A stretch of 64,000 nucleotides of DNA from Neiella holothuriorum (GCF_019457915.1 NZ_JAHZSS010000001.1:62001-126000); one strand, 5' to 3'. Shown: positions 49,567 to 59,506, numbered from the stretch's first letter. Notes: a model not told the origin generated them from the sequence alone. Program-made: numbers and translations.

Positions 49567-51375
49567 TTAGCTGCTCACGGGTTGAAGGCTTTGGTTGCGG
49601 TAACGGCTCCATGGCAATTTGACACCCACTTCACCGCTTGCTGACACGCTCAACGAGCCTGTTAACCCTTTGACGGTAAAGCCGGGAAGCTGGCGTAATG
49701 CATCGAGCTGAGGGATCAGCGATAAGGCATCGTAGCCCATCGCAAATAGCCGCATGTCTTGATATTGCCAGTCGGGCGCCAATTGTTTCAGCTTGGCTTT
49801 CTGTTCGGTCAGGCTGCCATCGGTCAATAGTGGAATATCGGCGACGTATATGCCTTCAAATTCGCTATGGGTACCATTGTGAGAACGAGGCCCTGCATAC
49901 ACGCCGATTGGATCAGCAAATGGGCTGACGGTAACGTCCACAAAGGACTTCAACAAGCGAGCCTGTTGAGAACTACCGACAACATATACCGCATCAATAT
50001 CGGCACGGCTGCGCGGCTCAGATTCAATTTTCAGGGCCAGCGCCTGACCCAGTTGTGTGGCTCGGGCTTTTGAATCTGTGATCCCCAGAATTTGCTGCAC
50101 TTGCTTCTGCATGGTTTTGGAATCTTGAATTGGCAGCAGCGCAATGGCTTGGTCTTCGTCATGATGATCACGCCATGCCATTTCAAAGGCGCGACCAATA
50201 CGCTGGTAACTGCCACCTGAGGCTTGCAAAACAAGTGGATGCTTAACGCCTTGAGTGACAAAAAAGTCAGCGGCATTGCGCCCTTCCATTTCTGGCGATA
50301 AAGCAAAGTGGCTGACATGACTGGACGCTTGGTCATCATCAATCTGGTTCAGTGCCAAGACTTGTACGTGATCATCCGCTAACTCTAACAAGGTACGAAC
50401 ATTTTGCTTCAATAAAGGGCCAACAATGATGTCATGGCCTTCGGCTTTAATTTGTTCATAGAGTGCGGCAATGGTATTGCGGCCACTGTCGTAGAAGTGC
50501 AGCTGAGTTGGGCTTTCAACGTCATTGAGCACGGCTTGTAACATGCCATTTCGTAATGCGTGGCCTTGGGCGCGGTATTTACCACTTAACGGTAGAATGA
50601 TCGCTACGTGATCAGGCTTTGCAGCACTGCTGTTCATGGCGGCATTAAGATTAGTCGGGAGTGTCGCGACTGCTGGGTGGCCAGCGTATTGTTGTTGCCA
50701 TTGTTGTAATTGCGCGAGTACCTGATGCAGTTCACCTTTGGTGTTGAGAATGCGATACAGAGCAAGCCAGCCGTCAAACGCTAAATCGCGGTTGCCGTCG
50801 TTGATGGTAACGGTGAAGGTTTGCTCTGATTGTTCAAGTAACTGCCACAGCTGCTGCTGTAAGGTGCCTTGTAATTCCGGCTCCGCGTATGGGTAGCGTT
50901 TCGCCACAGCTTGTGCCGCATGCCAGTAATCATCGTAGTATTGGCGAATGGCGGCTTCGACAGCATAGCGCTCGTTATACAAACTGTTGCTGGCCAAAGG
51001 TTGCTCAATAGCACGATTGAAGCTCGCTTCTGCGGCTGCCATATTGCCTTGGGCGATATAAAGCTGGGCTTCGAGTAAACTTTTTTGTTGTTGACTGGCC
51101 AGCGCTTGAGGGTTGGTGGCGGCCAACGTTTGAGCGGTTAAGTCGAGTCGACCGGTGCGTAAATAGAGTCGCGCCGCATTGAGTCGGTATTCGCTTCGCT
51201 GGGGCTCTTTTGCGCGCTGCGCCAAATCGAGCCACTGTTGCGGAGATGCAATGTTATTCAACTCTGCTTGAGTTGGTTGATCGTTACTAGCACAGCTAAC
51301 TAGACCAACAATGAGCAGCAAGGTTGTTAGCCAGCGGCAAACCAAGCTTTTTTCGCGCCCAAGTGATTTACGCAC
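49567..51375 (-). CDS. lpoA: LpoA, lipoprotein activator of PBP1A
   Basis: A 602-residue outer-membrane lipoprotein from a GTG with AAGGAG 8 bases upstream. The lipobox cysteine is C28 (LVSC). An N-terminal TPR-like helical domain (about 35-255) is followed by a periplasmic-binding-protein-like domain (about 258-600, HVAIILPLSGKYRAQGHALRNGM). LpoA reaches through the peptidoglycan and stimulates PBP1A. It diverges from rsmI with an 80-bp gap, as in E. coli. Confidence 0.94.
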   Translation of the reverse strand: MRKSLGREKSLVCRWLTTLLLIVGLVSCASNDQPTQAELNNIASPQQWLDLAQRAKEPQRSEYRLNAARLYLRTGRLDLTAQTLAATNPQALASQQQKSLLEAQLYIAQGNMAAAEASFNRAIEQPLASNSLYNERYAVEAAIRQYYDDYWHAAQAVAKRYPYAEPELQGTLQQQLWQLLEQSEQTFTVTINDGNRDLAFDGWLALYRILNTKGELHQVLAQLQQWQQQYAGHPAVATLPTNLNAAMNSSAAKPDHVAIILPLSGKYRAQGHALRNGMLQAVLNDVESPTQLHFYDSGRNTIAALYEQIKAEGHDIIVGPLLKQNVRTLLELADDHVQVLALNQIDDDQASSHVSHFALSPEMEGRNAADFFVTQGVKHPLVLQASGGSYQRIGRAFEMAWRDHHDEDQAIALLPIQDSKTMQKQVQQILGITDSKARATQLGQALALKIESEPRSRADIDAVYVVGSSQQARLLKSFVDVTVSPFADPIGVYAGPRSHNGTHSEFEGIYVADIPLLTDGSLTEQKAKLKQLAPDWQYQDMRLFAMGYDALSLIPQLDALRQLPGFTVKGLTGSLSVSASGEVGVKLPWSRYRNQSLQPVSS

Positions 51376-51454
51376 AAGATCTCCTTAAATGTGAGGCGAG
51401 AGCGATGTAGTGATGTATATTAACCGCTGATCCTGAACAAACAAAACCAAATCC

Positions 51455-52282
51455 ATGAGCGGCATCCTATACGTAGTACCCACCCCTATCGGTAACCTCG
51501 GAGATATTAGCGCAAGAGCGCTTGAGGTGTTAGCCGAGGTCGACTTAATTGCGGCCGAAGATACTCGCCATAGCCGTAAACTTTTGAACCACTTTGGGAT
51601 TCAAACCAAAGCCATTTCATTGCATGCCCACAATGAAAATCAGCGCTCGGAGCAGTTAATTGGTTACTTGGCAAACGATCAGTCGCTGGCATTAATTTCC
51701 GATGCCGGTACGCCACTGATTTCGGATCCGGGCTACCCGCTCGTCACCGCCGTGCGTGCTGCAGGCTATAAGGTTGTGCCACTACCGGGCCCTTGTGCGG
51801 CTATTACCGCTTTATCTGCCGCAGGTTTGGCGACTGACCGATTTTGTTTCGAAGGCTTTCTACCCGCTAAAACGGTGGGCCGCACCGAGCGACTGCAAGC
51901 ATTGGCAAGTGAAACACGTACCATGGTGTTTTATGAGTCGCCCCGCCGAGTACTCGACACGTTAGCAAGCGTCGGGGAGGTTTTAGGCAGTGCTCGTAAA
52001 GTCGTGGTCGCGAAAGAAATAACCAAGCGCTTTGAAACGTTTATTGAAGGAACAGCGCAAGACGTCATTACTTGGTTCAAGGCTGAGCCAGAGCGTCAAC
52101 AAGGCGAAATGGTGATTATGGTGGATGGCGCACCGAAAGATCAGGATGCCGACTTTGAACAAGCGCTAGCGTTGGCAATGAAATTACAACCGCTGATGCC
52201 GCCCAAACAAGCGGCGGGCATTGCCGCTGAAACCTTTAATGGCAAGAAGAACGCGATCTATAAAGCCATGATGGCCGACTAA
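51455..52282 (+). CDS. rsmI: RsmI, 16S rRNA 2'-O-methyltransferase (C1402)
   Basis: A 275-residue SAM-dependent tetrapyrrole-methylase-fold enzyme. Family motifs are YVVPTPIGNLGDIS (residues 5-18), AAEDTRHSRKLLNHFGI, LISDAGTPLISDPGYPLV and PLPGPCAAITALSAAG. It methylates the ribose of C1402 in 16S rRNA, together with RsmH forming m4Cm. It is divergent from lpoA and precedes rnpB. Confidence 0.97.
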   Translation: MSGILYVVPTPIGNLGDISARALEVLAEVDLIAAEDTRHSRKLLNHFGIQTKAISLHAHNENQRSEQLIGYLANDQSLALISDAGTPLISDPGYPLVTAVRAAGYKVVPLPGPCAAITALSAAGLATDRFCFEGFLPAKTVGRTERLQALASETRTMVFYESPRRVLDTLASVGEVLGSARKVVVAKEITKRFETFIEGTAQDVITWFKAEPERQQGEMVIMVDGAPKDQDADFEQALALAMKLQPLMPPKQAAGIAAETFNGKKNAIYKAMMAD

Positions 52283-52305
52283 TACCACGGCATTTCGGGT
52301 TGTAC

Positions 52306-52334
52306 TTGGGTTTACTGCTGGATCTGTGTACACT
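52306..52334 (+). promoter_or_regulatory. Promoter of rnpB
   Basis: TTGGGT (52306-52311) and TACACT (52329-52334) are spaced by 17 bp and followed by a GCGCGCC discriminator. The start of transcription would be near 52341, matching the expected 5' end of the RNA. Confidence 0.7.
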
Positions 52335-52340
52335 GCGCGC

Positions 52341-52692
<352 letters not shown>

Positions 52693-52906
52693 CTTCTATC
52701 GTATGTTATCTATGATTGCCGCTAGTAAGCTGAACGATGTGCAGGCTTTAGACACATCGAATTAAGTTTTAGAGCGTAGATCCGGTTATCACTCCATACT
52801 CCTATACACCTTTTTAAGACCCTGTTAGAACGTTAACAGTCATTTTTCATTCATGCTTAGTTTTGTCAGTGAACTGAGCGTGAGCACTATTTGCTTGGCC
52901 AAAGCT

Positions 52907-54442
52907 ATGACATCGAAAGAAATAACCTATACCAAAAAAGAACTCGCATCGTTTTTTCGATTGATTGGTGGCACGTTTATCTGTGTATGGCTGCTCATTA
53001 GTGCGATTGTTATTTGGGATATAGCCAATGAGTTGACCGAAGATGCAGAAGAGCTGATTGAGCGAATTGAAGCAGTTCACTATGAAGGTAGAGCGCTAGC
53101 TAAAAATCTACAGGGCGTTTCGGCTGCTCCCTGTTCTGAAATACATCGCAAGGCGATGTTGAAATTTCTAAACCAGCAAGCGTTCATACAGGCAATCAAC
53201 TATAGCGCTGGCAATGTAGCCTGTGAGGTGGGTACCTATGCGCCGTTTGACACCCAAAGAACCTTGCATCATATCGAGCATTTCGATTTAACAATCAACA
53301 GCCTATCCGCGCGACCAGAAGACATCGTTGGGTTAGAGGTCAATCATGGCGATTATCGCTTCATTTACCCATCAAAAGTGTCTGCGGCGTTCTTATTGCT
53401 GAATGTCGATTTTGAACTCTACTTTGATGCAGAAACTGTAAATCAGCACCTAATTGGTATGCCATTGGAGCATCGTTACTATGATGAACATGCCTCGTGG
53501 TGGCCTGACTATGCTCTTCTCGTCAAATCCTGTAGTTCAAATTCTGCCTATTGTTCAATACTTACTTATTCTCCAAGGCAGTTTCTTGGTGTGTTCATTG
53601 ATTGGATTGGCGCTATCTCGGGCATTGCAAGCCTCGCCGCTTATTTAGTCTATAGGCTGTTGAAACGGCGCTATCAGAGCCGGAGGGATATTGGTCATCG
53701 ATTACTTTACGGCTTGGAAAACCAAGGGTTTTATTGTCAGTACCAACCCATTATTGAATTAAAAACTGGCAAGATAGTTGGTTGTGAAGTTTTAGCGCGT
53801 TTCAGAGACGATTTTGGCCATTTGTCTCCTTACCATTTCATCCCTGAAATATCTGCCATCAAACAAACATTGCCGTTTACTCGGTTGATTGTTGAGCAGG
53901 CGATAAGTGAGATTAACCAGGTAGCAGAGTCCACATCAAAACAGTTAAAGCTCAACTTTAATGTGTTTCCACAGGACTTCATCAACGATCAATTCTGGGC
54001 ATTTGTAGATGAGGTTTCAGCTAAAAGTCATCATCTTAATCTAGTGGTTGAAATTACCGAAGATCAGCCGCTAGATATTAGCGAGTCAAAGCGTTATACC
54101 GAGCAAGCCCAAAAAAATGGAATACGAATTGCCATGGATGACTTTGGTTCTGGCTATTCCAATTTATTAAGTATTCAAGCGCTGAATTATGACATCCTAA
54201 AAATTGATCAGAGTTTCATAAGAGGGCTGGAAAACGATGCCATCGTGTCCAGTTTACTGCCGAATATTATTGATATCTCGCGCAAGTATGAGCTTGATGT
54301 TGTTGCTGAAGGAATCGAGCACGAAGCTCAACGGGATATTTTAATTGAGTTGGGCGTACAACTCGGACAAGGCTGGCTATTTGGCAAGCCGATGTCAGCA
54401 AGTGATTTTAAAGCCTTACTGAGAGATGATCGCAGTGAATAG
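52907..54442 (+). CDS. CSS-motif EAL-domain cyclic-di-GMP phosphodiesterase
   Basis: About 511 residues from the ATG at 52907; an ATG at 52853 would add 18 residues and neither has a clear ribosome binding site. A membrane helix near residues 16-38 is followed by a CSS-type periplasmic sensor of about 200 residues with cysteines, including the PCSEIHR segment. A second helix (near 225-250) leads to a C-terminal EAL domain of about 240 residues. The EAL catalytic set looks complete: EVLAR, LNFNV, VVEITE, MDDFGSGYSN, ILKIDQSFI and VAEGIE. It therefore probably hydrolyses c-di-GMP under redox or periplasmic control. Its base composition is visibly more AT-rich than its neighbours. Confidence 0.88.
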   Translation: MTSKEITYTKKELASFFRLIGGTFICVWLLISAIVIWDIANELTEDAEELIERIEAVHYEGRALAKNLQGVSAAPCSEIHRKAMLKFLNQQAFIQAINYSAGNVACEVGTYAPFDTQRTLHHIEHFDLTINSLSARPEDIVGLEVNHGDYRFIYPSKVSAAFLLLNVDFELYFDAETVNQHLIGMPLEHRYYDEHASWWPDYALLVKSCSSNSAYCSILTYSPRQFLGVFIDWIGAISGIASLAAYLVYRLLKRRYQSRRDIGHRLLYGLENQGFYCQYQPIIELKTGKIVGCEVLARFRDDFGHLSPYHFIPEISAIKQTLPFTRLIVEQAISEINQVAESTSKQLKLNFNVFPQDFINDQFWAFVDEVSAKSHHLNLVVEITEDQPLDISESKRYTEQAQKNGIRIAMDDFGSGYSNLLSIQALNYDILKIDQSFIRGLENDAIVSSLLPNIIDISRKYELDVVAEGIEHEAQRDILIELGVQLGQGWLFGKPMSASDFKALLRDDRSE

Positions 54443-54876
54443 TCGCGTGATGACTGGGCAAACTTAACTTTATTTATCGAAGCTTCTAATTGATAAAAGG
54501 TAAGCTCACAGGCTTCGTCAGCAAACTTGGCTGTGCCGTTTCTAATCACAGTTGAGAAGAAGTGAACTGTTAGACCCAGCTTATAGTCAACTCCACCTTT
54601 CTTCCCAAGGTACTGTTCAGTGCGGGAACCCGTTGATATTTCAAACTTAAATAATTCTCAGTTGGTCATACCAGAATGGCATTGCTAGCCGATAGCGACC
54701 GTCGGAATAGGCTTTGCACCAAATTTAACTCGTCATATTTGTAATGCCAATGTTAATTAAATTGGTCATATACGTTGGATTTTCAGCATTCTTAAGCTAT
54801 TAATTCCACATACATCATAGGGATGTTTTTGCATTGGCCGCTAGTACATGCGGTTCGTTATAAAAGGAATTGGCAG
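54443..54876. other. Intergenic region with an rnpB 3'-end remnant
   Basis: A 434-bp AT-rich gap. I see no gene in it apart from the leader of the next ORF. It holds a decayed copy of the last 26 bases of rnpB near 54574. Confidence 0.6.
54574..54599 (+). repeat. Decayed direct repeat of the rnpB 3' end
   Basis: Bases 54574-54599 match 52670-52695 (the 3' end of rnpB) at 22 of 26 positions. All four differences are transitions of the G-to-A or C-to-T kind. The repeat is in the same orientation and the two copies flank the EAL gene. Confidence 0.6.
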
Positions 54877-55758
54877 ATGAAGAATTTAATGAAGACACTG
54901 CTCAGTATTTTGGTTGTGATGCCAACCCTGAGCTTTGCGGTTGATACCGTTAAGTGGCCTTCCAGTGAATTGAAAAATGATCCGCGCGGTGCTTACAAGC
55001 GAGCTGTCATTGAAACCGCTTTGCAAAAGACCGAAGCGACTCACGGACCATATGCAATCGAAGAAGCCGTTTTTGCCAGCAAATTTAGCACCTACCGTGC
55101 GCGTGAAATGGTGATTGAAGGGAGCGACATCAATACCTATATTGCGCTCACTAATGACGACTGGGAACGGCTGACATTGCCGATTCGCATTCCAATTCGC
55201 CGTGGCATCATCAATTATCGGCTATTGATGATCCATCGTGACAATGTCAATAAATTCCAACATATTGAAAACCTTCATCAGCTTAAAAATACTGTGGTTG
55301 GCCTGCAGCTAGGCTGGACTACCACCGAAATATTAGATGCGGGTGGCTTTGACATTGAATTGTCGTCTAAGTACTCCAGCTTGTTCCCCATGCTCGATGG
55401 CAAACGCTTCGATTATGTTCCTCGAGGCGTGAATGAAATTTTTAATGAACAAGCACGATACGGTCGGGATTTAGATATTGTGGTGGAGCCAACGATCGCG
55501 CTCTATGTGCCGTCGCCAACCTACATATTTATCTCCCCGAAAGAGCCAGCATTAGCTGCTCGTATTGAGCAAGGGCTTGAGATTATGGTGGCCGATGGCA
55601 CCTTGAAGAAAATGTTCTACGAGCGTTTTTCTGAAGGGTTGAAGCTAGCTGATATCGCCAGCCGTAAATTGATCAAAATTCCCAACCCATTGTTACCTGC
55701 TGCAACGCCGCTAGATAGGCCTGAGCTTTGGTATCAGGCTGGAGAGTCGGTCAACTAA
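54877..55758 (+). CDS. Periplasmic solute-binding-like protein of unknown ligand
   Basis: About 293 residues from the ATG at 54877 with AAAAGGA upstream; an ATG at 54823 would spoil the signal peptide. The signal peptide covers residues 1-21 (ending LSFA-VD). The rest has the size and pattern of a type II periplasmic binding protein of the amino-acid (SBP_bac_3) kind, including a hinge-like LKNTVVGLQLGWTTTEIL segment and a C-terminal LEIMVADGTLKKMFYERF. I recognise no ligand signature. No permease or ATPase gene is adjacent, so it may be a sensor partner or an orphan. Confidence 0.65.
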   Translation: MKNLMKTLLSILVVMPTLSFAVDTVKWPSSELKNDPRGAYKRAVIETALQKTEATHGPYAIEEAVFASKFSTYRAREMVIEGSDINTYIALTNDDWERLTLPIRIPIRRGIINYRLLMIHRDNVNKFQHIENLHQLKNTVVGLQLGWTTTEILDAGGFDIELSSKYSSLFPMLDGKRFDYVPRGVNEIFNEQARYGRDLDIVVEPTIALYVPSPTYIFISPKEPALAARIEQGLEIMVADGTLKKMFYERFSEGLKLADIASRKLIKIPNPLLPAATPLDRPELWYQAGESVN

Positions 55759-55760
55759 AC

Positions 55761-55790
55761 AAAAAAACGGCGCTTGAAGCGCCGTTTTTA
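55761..55790. terminator. Bidirectional terminator between the solute-binding gene and uraA
   Basis: An AAAAACGGCGCTT/AAGCGCCGTTTTT perfect inverted repeat lies between convergent genes, with A-run and T-run on the two sides. Confidence 0.92.
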
Positions 55791-55800
55791 GTCGAATCGT

Positions 55801-57030
55801 TTACTCGTCTGCCGGCTTATGCTGCGGCAAAATCAAGTTCAACACGATCGCGGTCATGGCGGCCAAGGCAATACCGCGCAAGGTAAAGCTACCAAACTCA
55901 AAGAACATGCCGCCTAAGCCGAATACTAAGGTCAATGACACAATTGTCATGTTGCGTGGCAGACTGATGTCATCACCTGCTTTGACCAACGTATTGAGGC
56001 CAATGGCCGCAATTGCGCCAAACAGCAAGGTCATGATGCCGCCCATTACGGGTGTTGGAATTGAGCTCAACAAGGCACCGCTCTTACCGCAGAACGAGAG
56101 CAATATGGCAAATACCGCTGCCCAGATCATGATCACCGGATTGAATGCTCGGGTCAGCGCTACAGCGCCGGTAACTTCTGAATAAGTGGTATTTGGCGGA
56201 CCGCCGAACAGTGCAGCTGCTGATGTTGCCACACCATCTCCCAGCAAGGTGCGTTTGAGGCCAGGCTTTTTCAGGAAGTCTTTACCGGCGACGTTGGAAA
56301 TTGCCACCATGTCACCAATGTGCTCTACCGCTGGAGCAATGGCGATGGGCACAATAAACAGAATGGCTTCCCAATGAAACTCAGGTGCGGTGAAGTTTGG
56401 AATGGCCACCCAAGGCGCGGCAGCAAGGCCATCAAAACTAACCATGCCTAATATCATCGCAATGACATAACCGACGATGAGGCCCGATAAAATGGGCACC
56501 AAACGCATCAAGCCCTTACCTAAAATGGACACCAATATGGTCACGATCAAAGCTGGCATAGAAACCATCAAAGCTTTGTCCATTGGAAATAGCTCGGCAG
56601 CACCATCGCCGGTTTGACCCAGAGCCATATGAACTGCGACCGGCGCTAGGTTCAAACCAATTACCATGATGACCGGACCAACGACGATGGGTGGCAAAAT
56701 GCGATGAATGATGTTGTTGCCACGCAGTGCGACCAAGCCACTTAACAGCATGTAAAATACGCCAGCAGCCATCAGGCCCGACATCGTAGCGGCAATACCC
56801 CAAGTGGCAACGCCGTGTGAAATGGCTGGAATAAATGCAAATGATGAGGCCAGAAAGATTGGCACTGAGCCTTTGGTGATCACCTGAAACAACAAGGTAC
56901 CGATACCGGCAGTGAACAACGCAACATTCGGATCTAAGCCAGTTAGAATGGGCACCAGAACCAGTGCACCAAATGCTACAAACAGCATTTGCGCGCCAAT
57001 TAAAGCAGTGCGAACGGAGAAAGTCTGCAT
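55801..57030 (-). CDS. uraA: Uracil permease (UraA-type NCS2 transporter)
   Basis: A 409-residue NCS2-family transporter with about 14 membrane segments. The family motif is ...APAVEHIGDMVAISNVAG, with the substrate-binding Glu in A-x-V-E-H. The second half motif GGPPNTTYSEVTGAVALTR is that of UraA/UapA-like proteins. It imports uracil with protons. It is downstream of upp by 37 bp on the same strand, which supports uracil as substrate. Confidence 0.93.
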   Translation of the reverse strand: MQTFSVRTALIGAQMLFVAFGALVLVPILTGLDPNVALFTAGIGTLLFQVITKGSVPIFLASSFAFIPAISHGVATWGIAATMSGLMAAGVFYMLLSGLVALRGNNIIHRILPPIVVGPVIMVIGLNLAPVAVHMALGQTGDGAAELFPMDKALMVSMPALIVTILVSILGKGLMRLVPILSGLIVGYVIAMILGMVSFDGLAAAPWVAIPNFTAPEFHWEAILFIVPIAIAPAVEHIGDMVAISNVAGKDFLKKPGLKRTLLGDGVATSAAALFGGPPNTTYSEVTGAVALTRAFNPVIMIWAAVFAILLSFCGKSGALLSSIPTPVMGGIMTLLFGAIAAIGLNTLVKAGDDISLPRNMTIVSLTLVFGLGGMFFEFGSFTLRGIALAAMTAIVLNLILPQHKPADE

Positions 57031-57067
57031 AAGTTAGTTATGTCCTGTTTTTATTAGTTTTTTATTA

Positions 57068-57697
57068 TTAACGGGTGCCAAATATTTTGTCGCCAGCATC
57101 GCCCAAGCCAGGAATGATGTAGCCTTTTTCATTCAAGCTTTCGTCAACAGATGCCACATAGATATCGACATCAGGATGAGCCGCTTCGAGCTTAGCGATA
57201 CCTTCAGGTGCTGCCACTAAAAACAAGCCCATGATTTGGGTGCAACCTTTGGCTTTTAGTAAGTCGATTGTGGCAATCAGGGTGCCGCCGGTAGCGAGCA
57301 TAGGATCAACAATCAGTGCGGTGCGCTCGTCAACATCTCGTACGACTTTGTCAAAGTAGGCGACCGGCTCTAATGTTTCTTCATTCCGGTACAAGCCCAC
57401 GACACTAATTTTGGCGTTTGGCAGAAGTGTTTGAACGCCATCGAGCATCCCCAAGCCGGCGCGTAAAATCGGCACTAACGTGATTTTCTTTCCCTTAATG
57501 TTTTCTACCGAGATGGCATTACCTTGCCAACCGTCAATGGAAATAGTTTCTGTTTCTAAGCTGCGGGTTGCTTCATAGGTGAGTAAAGCGCCAATTTCGC
57601 TGCAAAGCTCTCGAAAGTTTTTGGTGCTGATCCCAGCTTTACGCATGAGACCAAGTTTGTGCTGCACCAAGGGGTGCTGGATTTCAAAGACGGCCAT
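57068..57697 (-). CDS. upp: Uracil phosphoribosyltransferase
   Basis: 209 residues from the ATG at 57697 ([19 protein letters not shown]), the usual UPRTase length; the frame extends 14 residues further upstream but without family similarity. The PRPP-binding loop is [15 protein letters not shown], and the uracil site is in the C-terminal [12 protein letters not shown]. It makes UMP from uracil and PRPP for pyrimidine salvage. It forms upp-uraA, a standard salvage operon. Confidence 0.98.
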   Translation of the reverse strand: MAVFEIQHPLVQHKLGLMRKAGISTKNFRELCSEIGALLTYEATRSLETETISIDGWQGNAISVENIKGKKITLVPILRAGLGMLDGVQTLLPNAKISVVGLYRNEETLEPVAYFDKVVRDVDERTALIVDPMLATGGTLIATIDLLKAKGCTQIMGLFLVAAPEGIAKLEAAHPDVDIYVASVDESLNEKGYIIPGLGDAGDKIFGTR

Positions 57698-57852
57698 GAT
57701 GAGGTTCCTGACATGAGGGTAGAAAAAAACGCGTAACAAATAGCATAGTGACTATTTGCTAATGTTGATGCTTAACAATTAAGAGCAAGTCGGGAGGGTT
57801 CTATAGCTTGAACGGGTGTCAACTAAACGTAACACCGAAGGGCCAAATAGCA

Positions 57853-57878
57853 CAAAGCCAGTCAAATGACTGGCTTTG
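57853..57878 (-). terminator. Hairpin downstream of the FocA-CBS gene
   Basis: An AAAGCCAGTCA/TGACTGGCTTT perfect inverted repeat lies 17 bp past the stop of the FocA-CBS gene. The T-run is short, so it may be a weak terminator or an mRNA-end stabiliser. Confidence 0.6.
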
Positions 57879-57894
57879 TAGAAGCAGGAGAGCA

Positions 57895-59358
57895 TTAAGC
57901 GACCATCGAAGGCTCCGCCTTTGGAACTTGGTTTAATTGCTCGCCGTATAAAGGACGCAAGACTTGCAAAATGTCTTCGCGGCCAACCATGCCAAGGAGT
58001 TTGCCTTGTTGAACCACAGGATAGTGATGTGGTCGGTTTGGCGTTGCTTGTTTAGCCCGTTGCTCCAATGGAAGCGTTGACATGCTCAGGGCAATACCGC
58101 TGCTGCTGACTGGGTACAACTGGTCTTTATCAACACTAATATGCTCCGCAAGTTCCATCACTGTTTGTGTTGGGTCAACGGTTTGCACACTCTGATTCAT
58201 CAGGTCGCCCACCGATTGCGGTAAGTTTGGCTCGTAATCGCTGCACCAGAGCTCTACAAGAATATCCTGAATGGACAAGTAGCCCAACAAATCACCAACT
58301 TCATTCACCACAGGAGCGCCACTTAATTGATTGTGGATGAGCTGATCGATGGCAAATTGAATGGTGTTGTCTGATGTCAACGTAACAGGAGTAGGGTCCA
58401 TAATTTGGTCGAGTGTGATGACGAGTGGGTTCATGTTTGTTTCCTCTTTAAAATTTGTTAGTTGTGGAACTGAATTAGTACGTTTAAATGCGCGAGCTGA
58501 TTGTGGTTGTGGAGTACGGTGAATGCGCCAGTAACTCAAGCCGATAAGTACTGAGCCACCTACGATGTTGCCAAGGGTGACTGGCAGTAAATTCGCCAGT
58601 AAAAAGTTGCTTAGATTGAGATCGCTAAACTGGCCTGGCAATGCGCCGGTAGCCGCCCAGAACTCCGCTGGAGCAAAGGTTTTGATGGCCATGCCAAGTG
58701 GTACCATGAACATATTGGCAACGCAGTGTTCAAACCCTGTGCTGACAAACAAAGCCACCGGTAAAATCACCATGAAAGCTTTGGTTAACGCCTGTGTTGA
58801 ACTGAACGTCATCCATACGGCAAGGCACACTAAGATGTTGCACAAGACTCCTAGCGAAAAAGCTTGCAGCGGTGTGTGGTGCAACTTGTGCTGAGCAATG
58901 TGTAAGGCGTTTAAGCCCCATTGGCCATTGTCTAGCAGGTAAAGGCCAGCGCCCATGACCAGCGCGAGCAACAGTAACGCGCCGAGTAGGTTGCCGAGGT
59001 AAACCTTAAACCAGCCTTTGAGCATCGTGGCGGTCGATATTTGTCGATTGGCACGAGCAATACTCGACAGCACGGAGCTGGTAAAAAGCTCTGCACCACA
59101 GATGACGACCAGTACCAAGCCCAAGCTGAATGCTAAGCCGCCAAGTAGCCGACTCACCCCCCAGCTTGCTTCGGCATTGCCAGTGGTCACGGTGATGTAA
59201 AACACGAAGGCTAAACCAATGAACATGCCAGCCATGACCGCAAGGCCAAGTGTGACCGGTGTCGATTTTTTATTTTTTGCGACGGCGTAGAGTTCCGCTC
59301 GCTGCATCATTTGTTGATGCGAGTGATGCTCCGCCGGAGCGTAGAGTTTAGCGTCCAC
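57895..59358 (-). CDS. FocA-type formate/nitrite channel fused to a CBS-domain pair
   Basis: A 487-residue protein from a GTG with AAGGAG upstream. Residues 1-285 form a FocA/NirC-family channel with six membrane helices; the channel landmarks CGAELFTSSVL and TGFEHCVANMFMVPLG include the pore histidine. A linker leads to two CBS domains (about 316-475). A usual FocA is about 285 residues and has no CBS domain. At the junction, residue 309 is an ATG (58434) preceded by AGAGGAAACA, a good ribosome binding site, so a free 179-residue CBS protein may also be made. CBS pairs bind adenosyl ligands, so nucleotide control of anion flux is inferred. Confidence 0.85.
   Translation of the reverse strand: MDAKLYAPAEHHSHQQMMQRAELYAVAKNKKSTPVTLGLAVMAGMFIGLAFVFYITVTTGNAEASWGVSRLLGGLAFSLGLVLVVICGAELFTSSVLSSIARANRQISTATMLKGWFKVYLGNLLGALLLLALVMGAGLYLLDNGQWGLNALHIAQHKLHHTPLQAFSLGVLCNILVCLAVWMTFSSTQALTKAFMVILPVALFVSTGFEHCVANMFMVPLGMAIKTFAPAEFWAATGALPGQFSDLNLSNFLLANLLPVTLGNIVGGSVLIGLSYWRIHRTPQPQSARAFKRTNSVPQLTNFKEETNMNPLVITLDQIMDPTPVTLTSDNTIQFAIDQLIHNQLSGAPVVNEVGDLLGYLSIQDILVELWCSDYEPNLPQSVGDLMNQSVQTVDPTQTVMELAEHISVDKDQLYPVSSSGIALSMSTLPLEQRAKQATPNRPHHYPVVQQGKLLGMVGREDILQVLRPLYGEQLNQVPKAEPSMVA
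58434..58450 (-). promoter_or_regulatory. Internal ribosome binding site and start codon for a separate CBS protein
   Basis: Inside the FocA-CBS gene, AGAGG stands about 8 bases before the ATG at 58434 on the minus strand, in frame with the CBS domains. It looks like the start signal of a once-separate gene. Confidence 0.55.
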
Positions 59359-59506
59359 GATAATGCTCCTTAATAACTAGCTGAAGTGGCGTGGAGCGAG
59401 TTTTGGTGAGTATGAAAATCATAAGTCCTCAGTCGCTGTGAATGTGTTGAGCTGAGAATACGTGGCGATCATCATTTAAGTAAAATTGATTATTTTTACT
59501 GTTTAA

